This document shows positions 44,411 to 52,546 of a DNA stretch of 64,000 nt, piece by piece. The notes beneath the pieces were generated by a model that ran no database searches, was not told the DNA's origin, and saw only the letters and a program-made list of their open reading frames with translations. The stretch comes from Acidobacteriota bacterium (GTDB lineage Bacteria; Acidobacteriota; Thermoanaerobaculia; Multivoradales; J023). Position 1 is the stretch's first letter; every line of letters starts with the position of its first letter. Both the position numbers and the translations under genes were made by a program. The stretch spans positions 128,615 through 192,614 of the forward strand of contig JAJCXR010000003.1 in assembly GCA_029263315.1 (NCBI GenBank), in the 5' to 3' direction.

Positions 44411-45397
44411 CTAGTCGGAGCGCCGCTGCAACAGCTGCGCCGCAATACTGACCGCGATCTCGGACGGTGTATTGCTCTGCATGGGCAACCCCACCGGGGC
44501 GGTCAGTCGCGCTAGATCGTCTTCGTTGAATCCTTCATCCAGTAGGTGCCGGCGGATTTCTCTGATTTTGGCTGCACTGCCCAGGACGCCGATGAACGGA
44601 AAGGGGCAGCGCAGGACACCCCCGAGGGCTCGTACATCGCTCGCCACGTCGGAGGTCAGGACCACCGCTTCGGTGATCTCCGGATAGGACACCTGGAGGG
44701 CGGCGTGCCGGAAATCGTCCACCGCCACCAGATGATGCACCGCCTGCTCCATACCTCCTTCGGCGGCCTTCTCGGTTTGCTCAAAGGCGACGATGTGGTA
44801 ACCCAACGTGTGGCTCAGCCTTGCCAGGGCGAGGCCACAATGCCCGCCGCCGAAAATGGCCAGCCGCCGACGGTTGAGCAACTCCAGGCGGTAGACGAAG
44901 TCGCCGTCCCGACGGCGTTCCAGTCGGCTCGGAGGTATCTGCAGATCAAAATCCCGCGCCACCACCCGCCAACCGGAAGGCGAGATCTCCACATCCGCCG
45001 TCGCCCCAGCTCGCCGGGCTTCGAGCAGCGCGTCGATGGTGGCCAGCTCTGGCTCGGGGCGACACAGGTAGTAGAGGTTGGTTTGCTGGCCGGCACAGAT
45101 CAAGCCGGAGGGGTGACCGCTGGAGGGCCGCCGCCGATGCTGTAGATCGGCGATCTCAGCATGGGGCTCGCCCCGACGCAGGATCTCAGCCGCCGTCTCG
45201 ATGAGCCGCTTCTCCATGACCCCGCCGCCGATGGTGCCGACGGTGATGAGGTGGGGGTTTTCGTCGAATGGCTCGACCACCAGCAGACCGGCCCCCGTGG
45301 TGCCCGGTGAATGCCGTGTGTGCTCTACCACCAGGGCGACAAAGACATCTCGACCGCCGCCTAGGTGGTGGGCCAGCTCTGACCAAAGGGATGTCAT
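44411..45397 (-). CDS. xdhC: XdhC family xanthine dehydrogenase maturation factor
   Basis: A 328-aa XdhC/CoxI family protein. These proteins bind molybdenum cofactor, favour its sulfuration, and insert it into the large XDH subunit. The N-terminal XdhC_CoxI part carries TRHSPGTTGAGLLVVE and GTIGGGVMEKRLIE. The C-terminal Rossmann domain includes RRLAIFGGGHCGLALARLSHTLGY and the GVLGSAAKIREIRRHL segment. It follows xdhB by 20 bases in the xdhABC operon. All expected motifs are in place. Confidence 0.93.
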   Translation of the reverse strand: MTSLWSELAHHLGGGRDVFVALVVEHTRHSPGTTGAGLLVVEPFDENPHLITVGTIGGGVMEKRLIETAAEILRRGEPHAEIADLQHRRRPSSGHPSGLICAGQQTNLYYLCRPEPELATIDALLEARRAGATADVEISPSGWRVVARDFDLQIPPSRLERRRDGDFVYRLELLNRRRLAIFGGGHCGLALARLSHTLGYHIVAFEQTEKAAEGGMEQAVHHLVAVDDFRHAALQVSYPEITEAVVLTSDVASDVRALGGVLRCPFPFIGVLGSAAKIREIRRHLLDEGFNEDDLARLTAPVGLPMQSNTPSEIAVSIAAQLLQRRSD

Positions 45398-45416
45398 GGC
45401 TTCGCTGGCTACCGGA

Positions 45417-47756
45417 TCAGGCCGTGGTCAGGGATGGCTCTTCGTCCTGTGATGACGCATCGGCCTCTTGGCCGTCGGTCCCTGCGACGATGTCGGCCAA
45501 GCGCCGGCCGTGCAGTTGCATCAATACCCGCTCCGGCGTCAGCGGCGTGGCATAGGGCAAAGAGACCTCACCGACATACGCCTCGATGGCATGACGTAGG
45601 GCGAAAAAGACGCCGATGCCGTACATCAGCGGAGGCTCCCCCACCGCTTTGTTGTGAAACGGGCCGAGGGGATTGCCGGCGTTCTCCAGAAACCGCACCT
45701 CTAGATCCTCCGGCATAAAGTAGACATCCGGCACCTTGTAGGTGGCCAGGGCATGGGACTCCAAACGTCCGTCGTCGCCGTAGCGCAAGTCTTCCAAGGT
45801 CATCCAGCCCAAGCCTTGAGCCAGCCCCCCTTCCACCTGTCCCAGGTCGATGCTTCTGTTGAGGGGTCGCCCCAGGTCGTGCAAGATCTTGACCCGGTCG
45901 ATGGTATAGGTGCCGCGCAATACGTCCACCGTCACCTCGGTCAAGGCGCTGCCGAAAACGTGGTAAGCGAAGGGACGCCCTTTGCCTGAGACCGCATCGA
46001 ACCAGATGTTGGGGGTGGCGAAATGCTCGTGGGCGGAGAGGGCGACGCGGGCAAAATAAGCCTCCTGGACCAGACGGTTCCACGTCCAGTCGGTGGCCTC
46101 ACCGTCCACCAGCACCTGCTCATCCAGCACGCTGACGACTTGATCTGCCGTCAACGACAGCTTCTCCGCCAGCAGGGCATCGAGACGCCGACGGATGCTA
46201 TGGCAGGCCAATAGGGCGGCGTTGCCGTTGAGCAGAGTCGTCGAGCTGGCGGCGCTGGCGGACATGTTGGCGATGCGGGTGGTATTGGTGCTCTCCACCT
46301 TGACCCGCCGGGGCGCGATGCCCAAGGAACGGGCCACGATGGCCGCCACGTTGGTGCTGATGCCCTGCCCCATCTCGACGCCGCCGGTCGAAACGCTGAC
46401 ACTGCCGTCGGTGTAGACGTGCACCAGGGCGCCGGCTTGATTCATGTGGGTGGCGGTAAAGGAGATTCCAAAGCAGATGGGCATGACGGCGTAGCCCTTC
46501 TTGCTGCCGAGGTGCTCAGCGTTGTGTGCCTCCACCCGGCGACCCATGGCCGCCAGGTCGAAAAGCGCCGCCCCTTCGTCCCAGGTGCGCTCGGCCCGAC
46601 TCTCCAAGACCCGTTGGCCATAGGGGAAGAGATCGCCGTTGACCATCAAGTTACGCCGTTGCAGCTCCTCCCGGGGCATGCCCAGGGCCGCCGCCCCCTT
46701 GTGCAGGGCCGCTTCGATGACAAACATGCCCTGCGGCCCGCCGAACCCACGGAAGGCGGTATTGGAGGGCAAGTGGGTGCGACAGCACACTCCCCAAACC
46801 CGCAAGTGGGGGATCCGGTAGCAGTTGTTGCTGTGAAACAAGGTGCGGTCGAGCACCGGCATGGAGAGATCGGCGCTGCAGCCTGCATTCTGGAAGAAAC
46901 GGGCCTCGTAGGCGAGGATCTCGCCGGCCTCGGAGAGCCCCAATTTGAAGTCGGCCTGGTAGGGATGCCGCTTGCCGGTCATCGCCAGGTCTTCGTCCCG
47001 CCGCAGGACCAATTCCACCGGCCGCCCGGTGAGACGGGCACCCAAGGCGGCAAAGGCGGCCCAAGGCGACGCCTGATCTTCCTTTCCGCCAAAACCGCCG
47101 CCCAGACGTTGCACGTCGACCTCGATGCGGTGCAAGGGCAAGCCGAGGACTCGGGCGACGGTCCGCTGCGTGGCGTAGGGGCTTTGGGTGGATGATTGAA
47201 GACGTAAATTGTCTCCTTCCAGAGGCCAGGCGCGGGCCCGTTGAGTTTCCAAGTAGACATGCTCTTGGCCGCCCAGATCACACTTTCCCTCGACGATGAC
47301 ATCGCAGATCTCCCACGCCGCGTCGACATCGCCCAAGGTGAGCTGGCGGGGACGATCGATGATCTCACCGGCGGCGAAGGCTTGCCGCGGATCGGTGATG
47401 GCCGGTAGCTCGTCGATGTCGCAGTCGATGGCCGCCAAAGCGGCGCGGCCCATCTCGGGGCTCTCGGCATAGACCACCGCCAGGGGTTGCGACCTGAAGT
47501 GCACGGTCTCCGTCGCCAACAGGGGCTCGTCAGCGAGGATCGGGCCCACTTGATTGTCCCCTGGAATATCGGCGGCGGTGAGCACCGCCACCACCCCCTC
47601 CCGTTGCCGGGCCGCGGTCACGTCGAGACGCCGCACCACGCCATGGGCCACCGGCGAGCCGAACACCGCCGCATGCAGCAGGCCATCCGGCGGCGTGCCA
47701 TCGTCGACATAGGCCGACTCTCCGCGGGTGTGCAGGGCGGCGTCCAGATGTTTCAT
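45417..47756 (-). CDS. xdhB: Xanthine dehydrogenase, molybdopterin-binding large subunit
   Basis: A 779-aa molybdenum hydroxylase large subunit. It starts at the ATG at 47756, overlapping the xdhA stop (ATGA), and begins MKHLDAALHTRGESAYVDD. An open frame runs 120 codons further upstream only because it shadows xdhA. Recognisable motifs are GGFGGKEDQ, FRGFGGPQGMFVIEAAL, VEMGQGISTNVAAIVARSLGI and the C-terminal GEPPLMYGIGVFFALRHAI with the likely catalytic Glu. It oxidises hypoxanthine/xanthine to urate at the Mo centre and passes electrons to the XdhA Fe-S/FAD centres. Confidence 0.93.
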   Translation of the reverse strand: MKHLDAALHTRGESAYVDDGTPPDGLLHAAVFGSPVAHGVVRRLDVTAARQREGVVAVLTAADIPGDNQVGPILADEPLLATETVHFRSQPLAVVYAESPEMGRAALAAIDCDIDELPAITDPRQAFAAGEIIDRPRQLTLGDVDAAWEICDVIVEGKCDLGGQEHVYLETQRARAWPLEGDNLRLQSSTQSPYATQRTVARVLGLPLHRIEVDVQRLGGGFGGKEDQASPWAAFAALGARLTGRPVELVLRRDEDLAMTGKRHPYQADFKLGLSEAGEILAYEARFFQNAGCSADLSMPVLDRTLFHSNNCYRIPHLRVWGVCCRTHLPSNTAFRGFGGPQGMFVIEAALHKGAAALGMPREELQRRNLMVNGDLFPYGQRVLESRAERTWDEGAALFDLAAMGRRVEAHNAEHLGSKKGYAVMPICFGISFTATHMNQAGALVHVYTDGSVSVSTGGVEMGQGISTNVAAIVARSLGIAPRRVKVESTNTTRIANMSASAASSTTLLNGNAALLACHSIRRRLDALLAEKLSLTADQVVSVLDEQVLVDGEATDWTWNRLVQEAYFARVALSAHEHFATPNIWFDAVSGKGRPFAYHVFGSALTEVTVDVLRGTYTIDRVKILHDLGRPLNRSIDLGQVEGGLAQGLGWMTLEDLRYGDDGRLESHALATYKVPDVYFMPEDLEVRFLENAGNPLGPFHNKAVGEPPLMYGIGVFFALRHAIEAYVGEVSLPYATPLTPERVLMQLHGRRLADIVAGTDGQEADASSQDEEPSLTTA

Positions 47757-49213
47757 AGGAAGTCCCCGACGCTGAAGTGCTGCGGCAAGAGTTGGCAGAA
47801 GTGGGCGATCAACTGCTGATGCACCAGCATTCTCTTGTAGTCGGCGCTGCCCCGCACATCGGAAATTGGGGCGATTTCCTGCTGCGCCAGACGGCATGCA
47901 AGGTGCACGGTAGCTTTTTCGACGGCTTGTCCCACCAAGGCTTTGGCCGTGTTCTTGAGGAAGAGGGGCACCGGTGCCACCCCTCCGGCCGCCAAGCCCA
48001 CCTCGGCGATCAGGCCGTCCTGGAGCCGTAACCGCATGGCGCTGTTGACGGTGGCAATATCCAGGGTCTTGCGTTTGCTGACCTTTTCGAAATGCACTTT
48101 GGTGGCGGGATCTCGCACCGGCAGACAAATCTCGGTCACCACTTCATCCATCTCGAGCTCGAGCTCTTTATAACCTTTATAAAAGGTCGCCAGAGCCTGC
48201 TGTCGCATGTCCTCGCCGCGCCGGATGGCCAGCTCCGCTTCCAAAGCCAGCAGCAAGATTGTCATATCGCCGATCGGCGATGCATTGACCACATTGCCCC
48301 CCAGGGTGGCACGATTGCGGATCTGCCAGGAGGCGATCCAGTGCATGTGCTGCGCCATGTCGGGGATCAGCTCCAGGACTTGCGGCTGATGCGTCAGCTC
48401 TTCGAAGGTGGTCAGGGCACCCAGCCGCAAATGACCGTCGGCCCGGTGGATACCTCGCATCTCTGGATAACGGCCGAGCACCTCCACCGCCGAACGGGCC
48501 AGGTCATCGCCCCGCTGCACATAGATATCGGTGCCGCCGGCCACTCGCCACGGGTGGCCCGCCACCGCGTCTTGCTCCAAGGTGGGTCCGACCGGGCTCC
48601 CATCGGCCGACTGAATTGAGCGCAAGAGGGACGGTGCCTCGGCCAGCCAGGCCGGCAAATGCCCGTCGTCGATCAAGCGTTCTAGGTCCCAAGGGTGGCC
48701 AACCCCTGCGTCCTCCAGCCGCCGTCGTACCACCTCGCCGCTGGCCAGCAGGGAGCGGTAGCCGGTGCACCGGCAGAGATGCCCCGACAGGGCCCGGCGC
48801 ACACTGGCGGGGTCAAAATCCACCGGTTCCTGGAGCAGCAGGGCGGTCAGCGAGATGACGATGCCAGGCGTGCAAAAGCCGCACTGGGTGGCCCCCTCAT
48901 CGACGATGGCTTGCTGAATGGGGGTCAAGGAAGCCAGCCGCAGCCCTTCGATGGTGACCAGGTGTTTGCCCGCCAGCTCCGCCACCGGCATCAGGCAAGA
49001 AGTGATCGGTTGATAGCGCACCCGGTCGTCGTCCAGCTCACCCACCAAAACCACACAGGCGCCGCAATCCCCTTCCTTACAACCTTCCTTGGTGCCCACC
49101 TGGCGACGATGACGGCGCAGGAAATCGAGCACCAACTGGCCGCTAGGGGCCGCTGCCGCAACGATGCGATCGTTGAGCAGAAAGCAATAGGTTGGAGACG
49201 ACTCAGATAGCAT
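47753..49213 (-). CDS. xdhA: Xanthine dehydrogenase, Fe-S/FAD small subunit
   Basis: A 486-aa protein from the ATG at 49213. The first [2Fe-2S] cluster ligands are Cys45, Cys50, Cys53 and Cys73, in EGCKEGDCGAC and TSC. The second cluster uses Cys111, Cys114, Cys147 and Cys149, in CGFC and CRC. An FAD-binding domain with GGTDIYVQRGDD and the flavin C-terminal domain complete the chain, so Fe-S and FAD functions are fused as in bacterial XdhA. The ribosome site is weak (GAGGCC). The start region lies within a 62-bp repeat duplicated at 51089. It is first in xdhABC. Confidence 0.94.
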   Translation of the reverse strand: MLSESSPTYCFLLNDRIVAAAAPSGQLVLDFLRRHRRQVGTKEGCKEGDCGACVVLVGELDDDRVRYQPITSCLMPVAELAGKHLVTIEGLRLASLTPIQQAIVDEGATQCGFCTPGIVISLTALLLQEPVDFDPASVRRALSGHLCRCTGYRSLLASGEVVRRRLEDAGVGHPWDLERLIDDGHLPAWLAEAPSLLRSIQSADGSPVGPTLEQDAVAGHPWRVAGGTDIYVQRGDDLARSAVEVLGRYPEMRGIHRADGHLRLGALTTFEELTHQPQVLELIPDMAQHMHWIASWQIRNRATLGGNVVNASPIGDMTILLLALEAELAIRRGEDMRQQALATFYKGYKELELEMDEVVTEICLPVRDPATKVHFEKVSKRKTLDIATVNSAMRLRLQDGLIAEVGLAAGGVAPVPLFLKNTAKALVGQAVEKATVHLACRLAQQEIAPISDVRGSADYKRMLVHQQLIAHFCQLLPQHFSVGDFL

Positions 49214-49271
49214 AGATGGGGCCTCGCGAAACGTAAAGATTAGCACAGCCGCCGATGGCGCCTAACTCTAG
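49210..49271. repeat. 62-bp direct repeat, left copy (xdhA start region)
   Basis: This segment contains the xdhA start codon (CAT at 49211-49213) and the upstream sequence. It is repeated in the same orientation at 51089-51150, with 56 of 62 positions identical. The two copies bracket the RAYT module. Confidence 0.9.
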
Positions 49272-49363
49272 AGCAAGCGTTGTTCCCACAGTCGCCTCCC
49301 AAGAGCTCTCTGGCCCCGCCAAGACTGTCAAGTTGAAGCCGAAGCTACGCGTGCCTGGCTACG

Positions 49364-49635
49364 GGTGCCTGGCACTGGCTACGGGTGCCTGGCACCGACG
49401 CTGGAGGTGCCTGGCACCGGTTTGGCGGTTCGATCGGCTCCGCTGCAGGTGCCCGGCACTGCCCGCTGCAGGTACCTGGCACCGGTTTGGCGGTTCGATC
49501 GGCTCCGCTGCAGGTGCCCGGCACTGCCCGCTGCAGGTGCCTGGCACCGGTTTGGCGGTTTGATCTGTACCCCTAACCGACGCAGCAGGTGGCCGGTTCG
49601 TAGGTGCCCGGCACCGGTTCGGTTCGGCCCGGCAC
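49364..49635. repeat. GGTGCC-N-GGCACC palindrome array with 65-bp tandem units
   Basis: About nine palindromic motifs, GGTGCCTGGCACC, GGTGCCCGGCACC or variants, lie upstream of the transposase gene. Between 49405 and 49560 they are arranged as about 2.4 copies of a 65-bp tandem unit. Each unit contains two palindromes and the spacer TTTGGCGGTTCGATCGGCTC. These resemble REP elements recognised by the adjacent RAYT. No spacer diversity is present, so this is not a CRISPR. Confidence 0.85.
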
Positions 49636-49783
49636 CGGTTCGTCGGCCTATCCCCATTTCAAGCCTGATTTCGAGCCCAAAAAGCACCTCAAGTACACAA
49701 AGTGCACATTTCGCAGCGTAAGTGGGCCACCGTTCTCGTCTTTATCTTTCATGTAGACCCAATCTCCATGGAGGACTTGAAAG

Positions 49784-50764
49784 ATGCCACGGAATCCAAG
49801 ATTCGTCCCGCCCTTCAGCCTGCAACATGTCACTGATGTCGTAGCGCAGAATCGCTTTCTGCTGACTCCGTCTCCTGAGCTCAAGGAGCGCTTCCTCGGC
49901 GTTCTGGGTAAAGCGCAAGAAGTCCATGAGATGACTATCTGCGCTGCCGTCGTCTTGAGTAGCCATTATCATCTCCTCCTGCGGCCGAGGGACGCCAAAC
50001 ACTTGGCGGATTTCATGTGCTTCTTAAAGACAAATCTGGCCAAAGAGATCGGCAGACGTCTACAAGACTGGACAAGCCACTTCTTCGACAAGCGCTATCA
50101 CACGACGACGGTCAGCGATGAAGAGGCTGCACAAACCAATGTGCTGCGCTACGTTCTAAGTCATGGCGTCAAAGAGTTTCTCGTCGACACTGTCCGGCAA
50201 TGGCCAGGAGTCCACAGTGCCGAGGCATTGATGAAAGGCCATCAAATGATGGGCCGGTGGTATGACCGAAGCGCCGAGAATGCCGCTCGACAATCCGCTG
50301 GCGCAATTGGGGTCAAAGAAGAAGACTTCGCAAGCCCAATGGGCGTCGCCTTCTCACCCCTACCCTGCTGGGAACACTTGCCTGGGGCGACGTGGCGCAA
50401 CTACGTCGTGGAGATGGTCGAAGACATTGACCATCGAGGGGCCATCGAACGAAAAATCCAGGGCAAGAAAAGCCTCGGCGTCGCCAAGATTCTCGCTCAA
50501 GACCCACATCACCGACCGGACGATGTCGCCAAGTCACCGCAGCCGCTCTTTCATACCGCGAGTCGAGCAACCTTCGACGCCATGGCCGAAATCTGGCGCC
50601 GCGTCATAGAGACCTACCATGAAGCCTCCCGTCTTCTCCGCAAAGGCGATCGCAGTGCCGGCTTTCCCGAAGGTACTTTTCCGCCGTCACTACCATTTGT
50701 GCCCTTCGCCAACCCCACCGTTGGCGTCCTTGGCGTCCTCGGGACACGAGGTCAACCTGCCTGA
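49784..50764 (+). CDS. REP-associated tyrosine transposase (RAYT)
   Basis: A 326-aa Y1-type HUH transposase of the long RAYT form. GGAGGACTTGAAAG provides the ribosome site. The N-terminus MPRNPRFVPPFSLQHVT is typical. The metal motif is HYH in SSHYHLLLRP (HUH variant) and a candidate catalytic Tyr is in NVLRYVLSHGVKE. The C-terminus GFPEGTFPPSLPFVP, also family-typical, indicates a complete protein. Palindromic GGTGCC-N-GGCACC repeats lie upstream (49364-49635) and downstream (50991, 51055). It differs greatly in length and sequence from the RAYT at 16593. The module lies within the junction between the DUF58 and xdh operons. Confidence 0.9.
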   Translation: MPRNPRFVPPFSLQHVTDVVAQNRFLLTPSPELKERFLGVLGKAQEVHEMTICAAVVLSSHYHLLLRPRDAKHLADFMCFLKTNLAKEIGRRLQDWTSHFFDKRYHTTTVSDEEAAQTNVLRYVLSHGVKEFLVDTVRQWPGVHSAEALMKGHQMMGRWYDRSAENAARQSAGAIGVKEEDFASPMGVAFSPLPCWEHLPGATWRNYVVEMVEDIDHRGAIERKIQGKKSLGVAKILAQDPHHRPDDVAKSPQPLFHTASRATFDAMAEIWRRVIETYHEASRLLRKGDRSAGFPEGTFPPSLPFVPFANPTVGVLGVLGTRGQPA

Positions 50765-51088
50765 GGCCATCGTCGGTGCGCCTTACCGGGAAGGTGATCC
50801 GATGGCCGCGCTGCCTAGTGGGCACTACACTTTGATATCCGGACGAGCTGCCGAGCAATGGCTCGAGAGAGTGGAAGTGTGTCCGATGAACGGTATTCGA
50901 GGCGTGGCTGGCGGTCCTACGCGAAAAACTAGGCCCGATGGGCCAGGCACTGTGAATAGGGCTCGGCTTTGGCTCGATACGCGGCTCCATGTGCCCGGCA
51001 CCACTACTGATAATAGAGACCAAGTTCCTACTGAGGGCGCCTCCTCCTCAACAGGTGCCCGGCACCGAATTCGGCAGCACCGAATTCG
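50765..51088. other. Gene-poor tail of the RAYT module
   Basis: No credible gene. Two palindromes, TGCCCGGCACC (50991) and GGTGCCCGGCACC (51055), match the upstream array, with a degenerate GGGCCAGGCACTG near 50940. The last 30 bases contain a short CACCGAATTCGG direct duplication before the right-hand 62-bp repeat. A frame running through this region has no family match or ribosome site. Confidence 0.6.
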
Positions 51089-51150
51089 GCATAGACGGGG
51101 CCTCGCGAAACGTAAAGATTAACACAGCCACCGAGGGCGCCTTTCTCTAG
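51089..51150. repeat. 62-bp direct repeat, right copy
   Basis: It is 90% identical to 49210-49271 in the same orientation, six bases before the DUF58 stop. It still contains the CAT (51090-51092) that corresponds to the xdhA start codon in the left copy. The identity ends just outside that codon. Confidence 0.9.
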
Positions 51151-51156
51151 CCGCCT

Positions 51157-52521
51157 CTACAAGAGCTGCCGACGTTTGATCTCGATATAGGCGTTGACCG
51201 CCTGCAACCCGACGTCGTGCGGCGCCGCCTCCACCACCATGGCCCCCTTCTGCCGCAGCTGGCGGATGGTGCGTTGCTGGGCGCTCCACACGTCACGGGC
51301 CACCAGGGTTCGGCACAGCTCCTGGTGATTGGCCGGCGCCATCTGGGCCGAGGCCGCCAACACCGGATCCCCCAGAACCACCACCAGGGGCAAGTGCTGC
51401 GGCATCAACAGGCTCACCGCCCGCACCAAGGGGCTCTGCTCGCGGACCTGCGGCAGGGAGGTGAGGATCAAGACCAAGCTACGCTGTTTGAGACGACGCC
51501 GCAGGTGGACTGCCAAGGCCAAGTAGTCGGTGTGCAAGTACTTCGACTGCAACTCCGTGCCGTAGGCGGTGAGCCGACGCAAATGGTTGCTGCCACGACC
51601 CTGGCTCAGACCCTGGTCGACCTGCGCCGCAAAGCTCAGCAGGCCGACCCGATCCTCCATGCGATTTGAGATGTAGGAGAGCAGCATCACCGCGTTGACC
51701 GCATGGTCGAGCCGCGTCAAGTGGGTGACCCGGGCCGCCATGCGATGGCCGCTGTCGACACAGAGCAGCACATCTTGCGAACGGTCGAGGCGAAACTCGC
51801 GCACGATGAGCTTGCCGAGATGGGCCGACGCCTTCCAGGCCAGATCCCGAAAATCGTCCCCCAGACGGTACTCCCTCAGACGCTCGAACTCCCGACCTTT
51901 GCCGAAACGGGGCGAGGCGCGGCTACCCAGGCCGAGGAGAAAAAAGCGATTGAGCTCCGCGTTGAGACGCCGCACCGCTTTCAGATTGGGTACCACCCGA
52001 ATCTCCCCCGGCAGGGGCAAAGGCATCAGACGCTCCGCCAATCTCCAATGGCTAGCCGCCGCCCAGGGAGCCACCAAGGGTTGACGGCCGCGGGCCACGG
52101 CCCGCACCGGCAAGCTCAGCCGCAGCACCTCGCCGGGACGGCAAACACCGTGCTGGGTGGTGGATACCGGCGCCAACAGCGACGGCCACAGCTGGCGCAC
52201 TTCCAGGTGCAGTGGACGGTGGGCGTTGCTGGTCAACTGCAAGCTCAGCTCGTCGCTCTCGTCGAGGGACAGCACCGAGCTGGCAGGACGCTCGGCCCCC
52301 AGCTCGACACGCCGCAACCACCATGCCTCGGCCAGGAAAGCGGCCAACAGCAGCGTCGCCAGGAGGCCGAGGAGCGGTGCCAGCCACGACACCCAAGGCA
52401 CCAGCAGGGCCAGCCCCGCCAACCAAGCGAGATAACGAAGCGCCAGCGGCCCCGGACGGGTGACGGCTTTCATCTCGACCATGGGGTCCAAATCGACCGT
52501 CTTGGCGACCACTCTTGTCAT
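51157..52521 (-). CDS. DUF58 domain-containing protein
   Basis: A 454-aa membrane-anchored protein with two N-terminal membrane helices (LALRYLAWLAGLALLVPWVSWLAPLLGLLATLLLAAFLA, about 25-65) and a beta-rich extracytoplasmic segment. A C-terminal DUF58 domain (from RLREYRLGDDFRDLAWKASAHLGKL) continues into a VWA-like region with LLCVDSGHRM. DUF58 proteins act with MoxR AAA+ ATPases, possibly as metal- or substrate-binding partners in chaperone-like complex assembly. The start lies 25 bases after the MoxR stop in the same operon. Its 3' end abuts the repeat at 51089-51150. Confidence 0.9.
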   Translation of the reverse strand: MTRVVAKTVDLDPMVEMKAVTRPGPLALRYLAWLAGLALLVPWVSWLAPLLGLLATLLLAAFLAEAWWLRRVELGAERPASSVLSLDESDELSLQLTSNAHRPLHLEVRQLWPSLLAPVSTTQHGVCRPGEVLRLSLPVRAVARGRQPLVAPWAAASHWRLAERLMPLPLPGEIRVVPNLKAVRRLNAELNRFFLLGLGSRASPRFGKGREFERLREYRLGDDFRDLAWKASAHLGKLIVREFRLDRSQDVLLCVDSGHRMAARVTHLTRLDHAVNAVMLLSYISNRMEDRVGLLSFAAQVDQGLSQGRGSNHLRRLTAYGTELQSKYLHTDYLALAVHLRRRLKQRSLVLILTSLPQVREQSPLVRAVSLLMPQHLPLVVVLGDPVLAASAQMAPANHQELCRTLVARDVWSAQQRTIRQLRQKGAMVVEAAPHDVGLQAVNAYIEIKRRQLL

Positions 52522-52546
52522 GCTCCCTGCAACCTCGTCGGCCGGC

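Noticed and set aside
47757..48128. N-terminal extension of xdhB
   Set aside because: The extra 124 codons overlap xdhA coding sequence; the ATGA overlap at 47753-47756 and family N-terminus place the start at 47756.
49364..49635. CRISPR array
   Set aside because: The repeat units are tandem with identical spacers, contain palindromes and lie next to a RAYT rather than cas genes.
50619..51122. A 167-codon open frame after the second RAYT
   Set aside because: It overlaps the RAYT 3' end in another frame and runs through palindromes and the 62-bp repeat, with no ribosome site or family.
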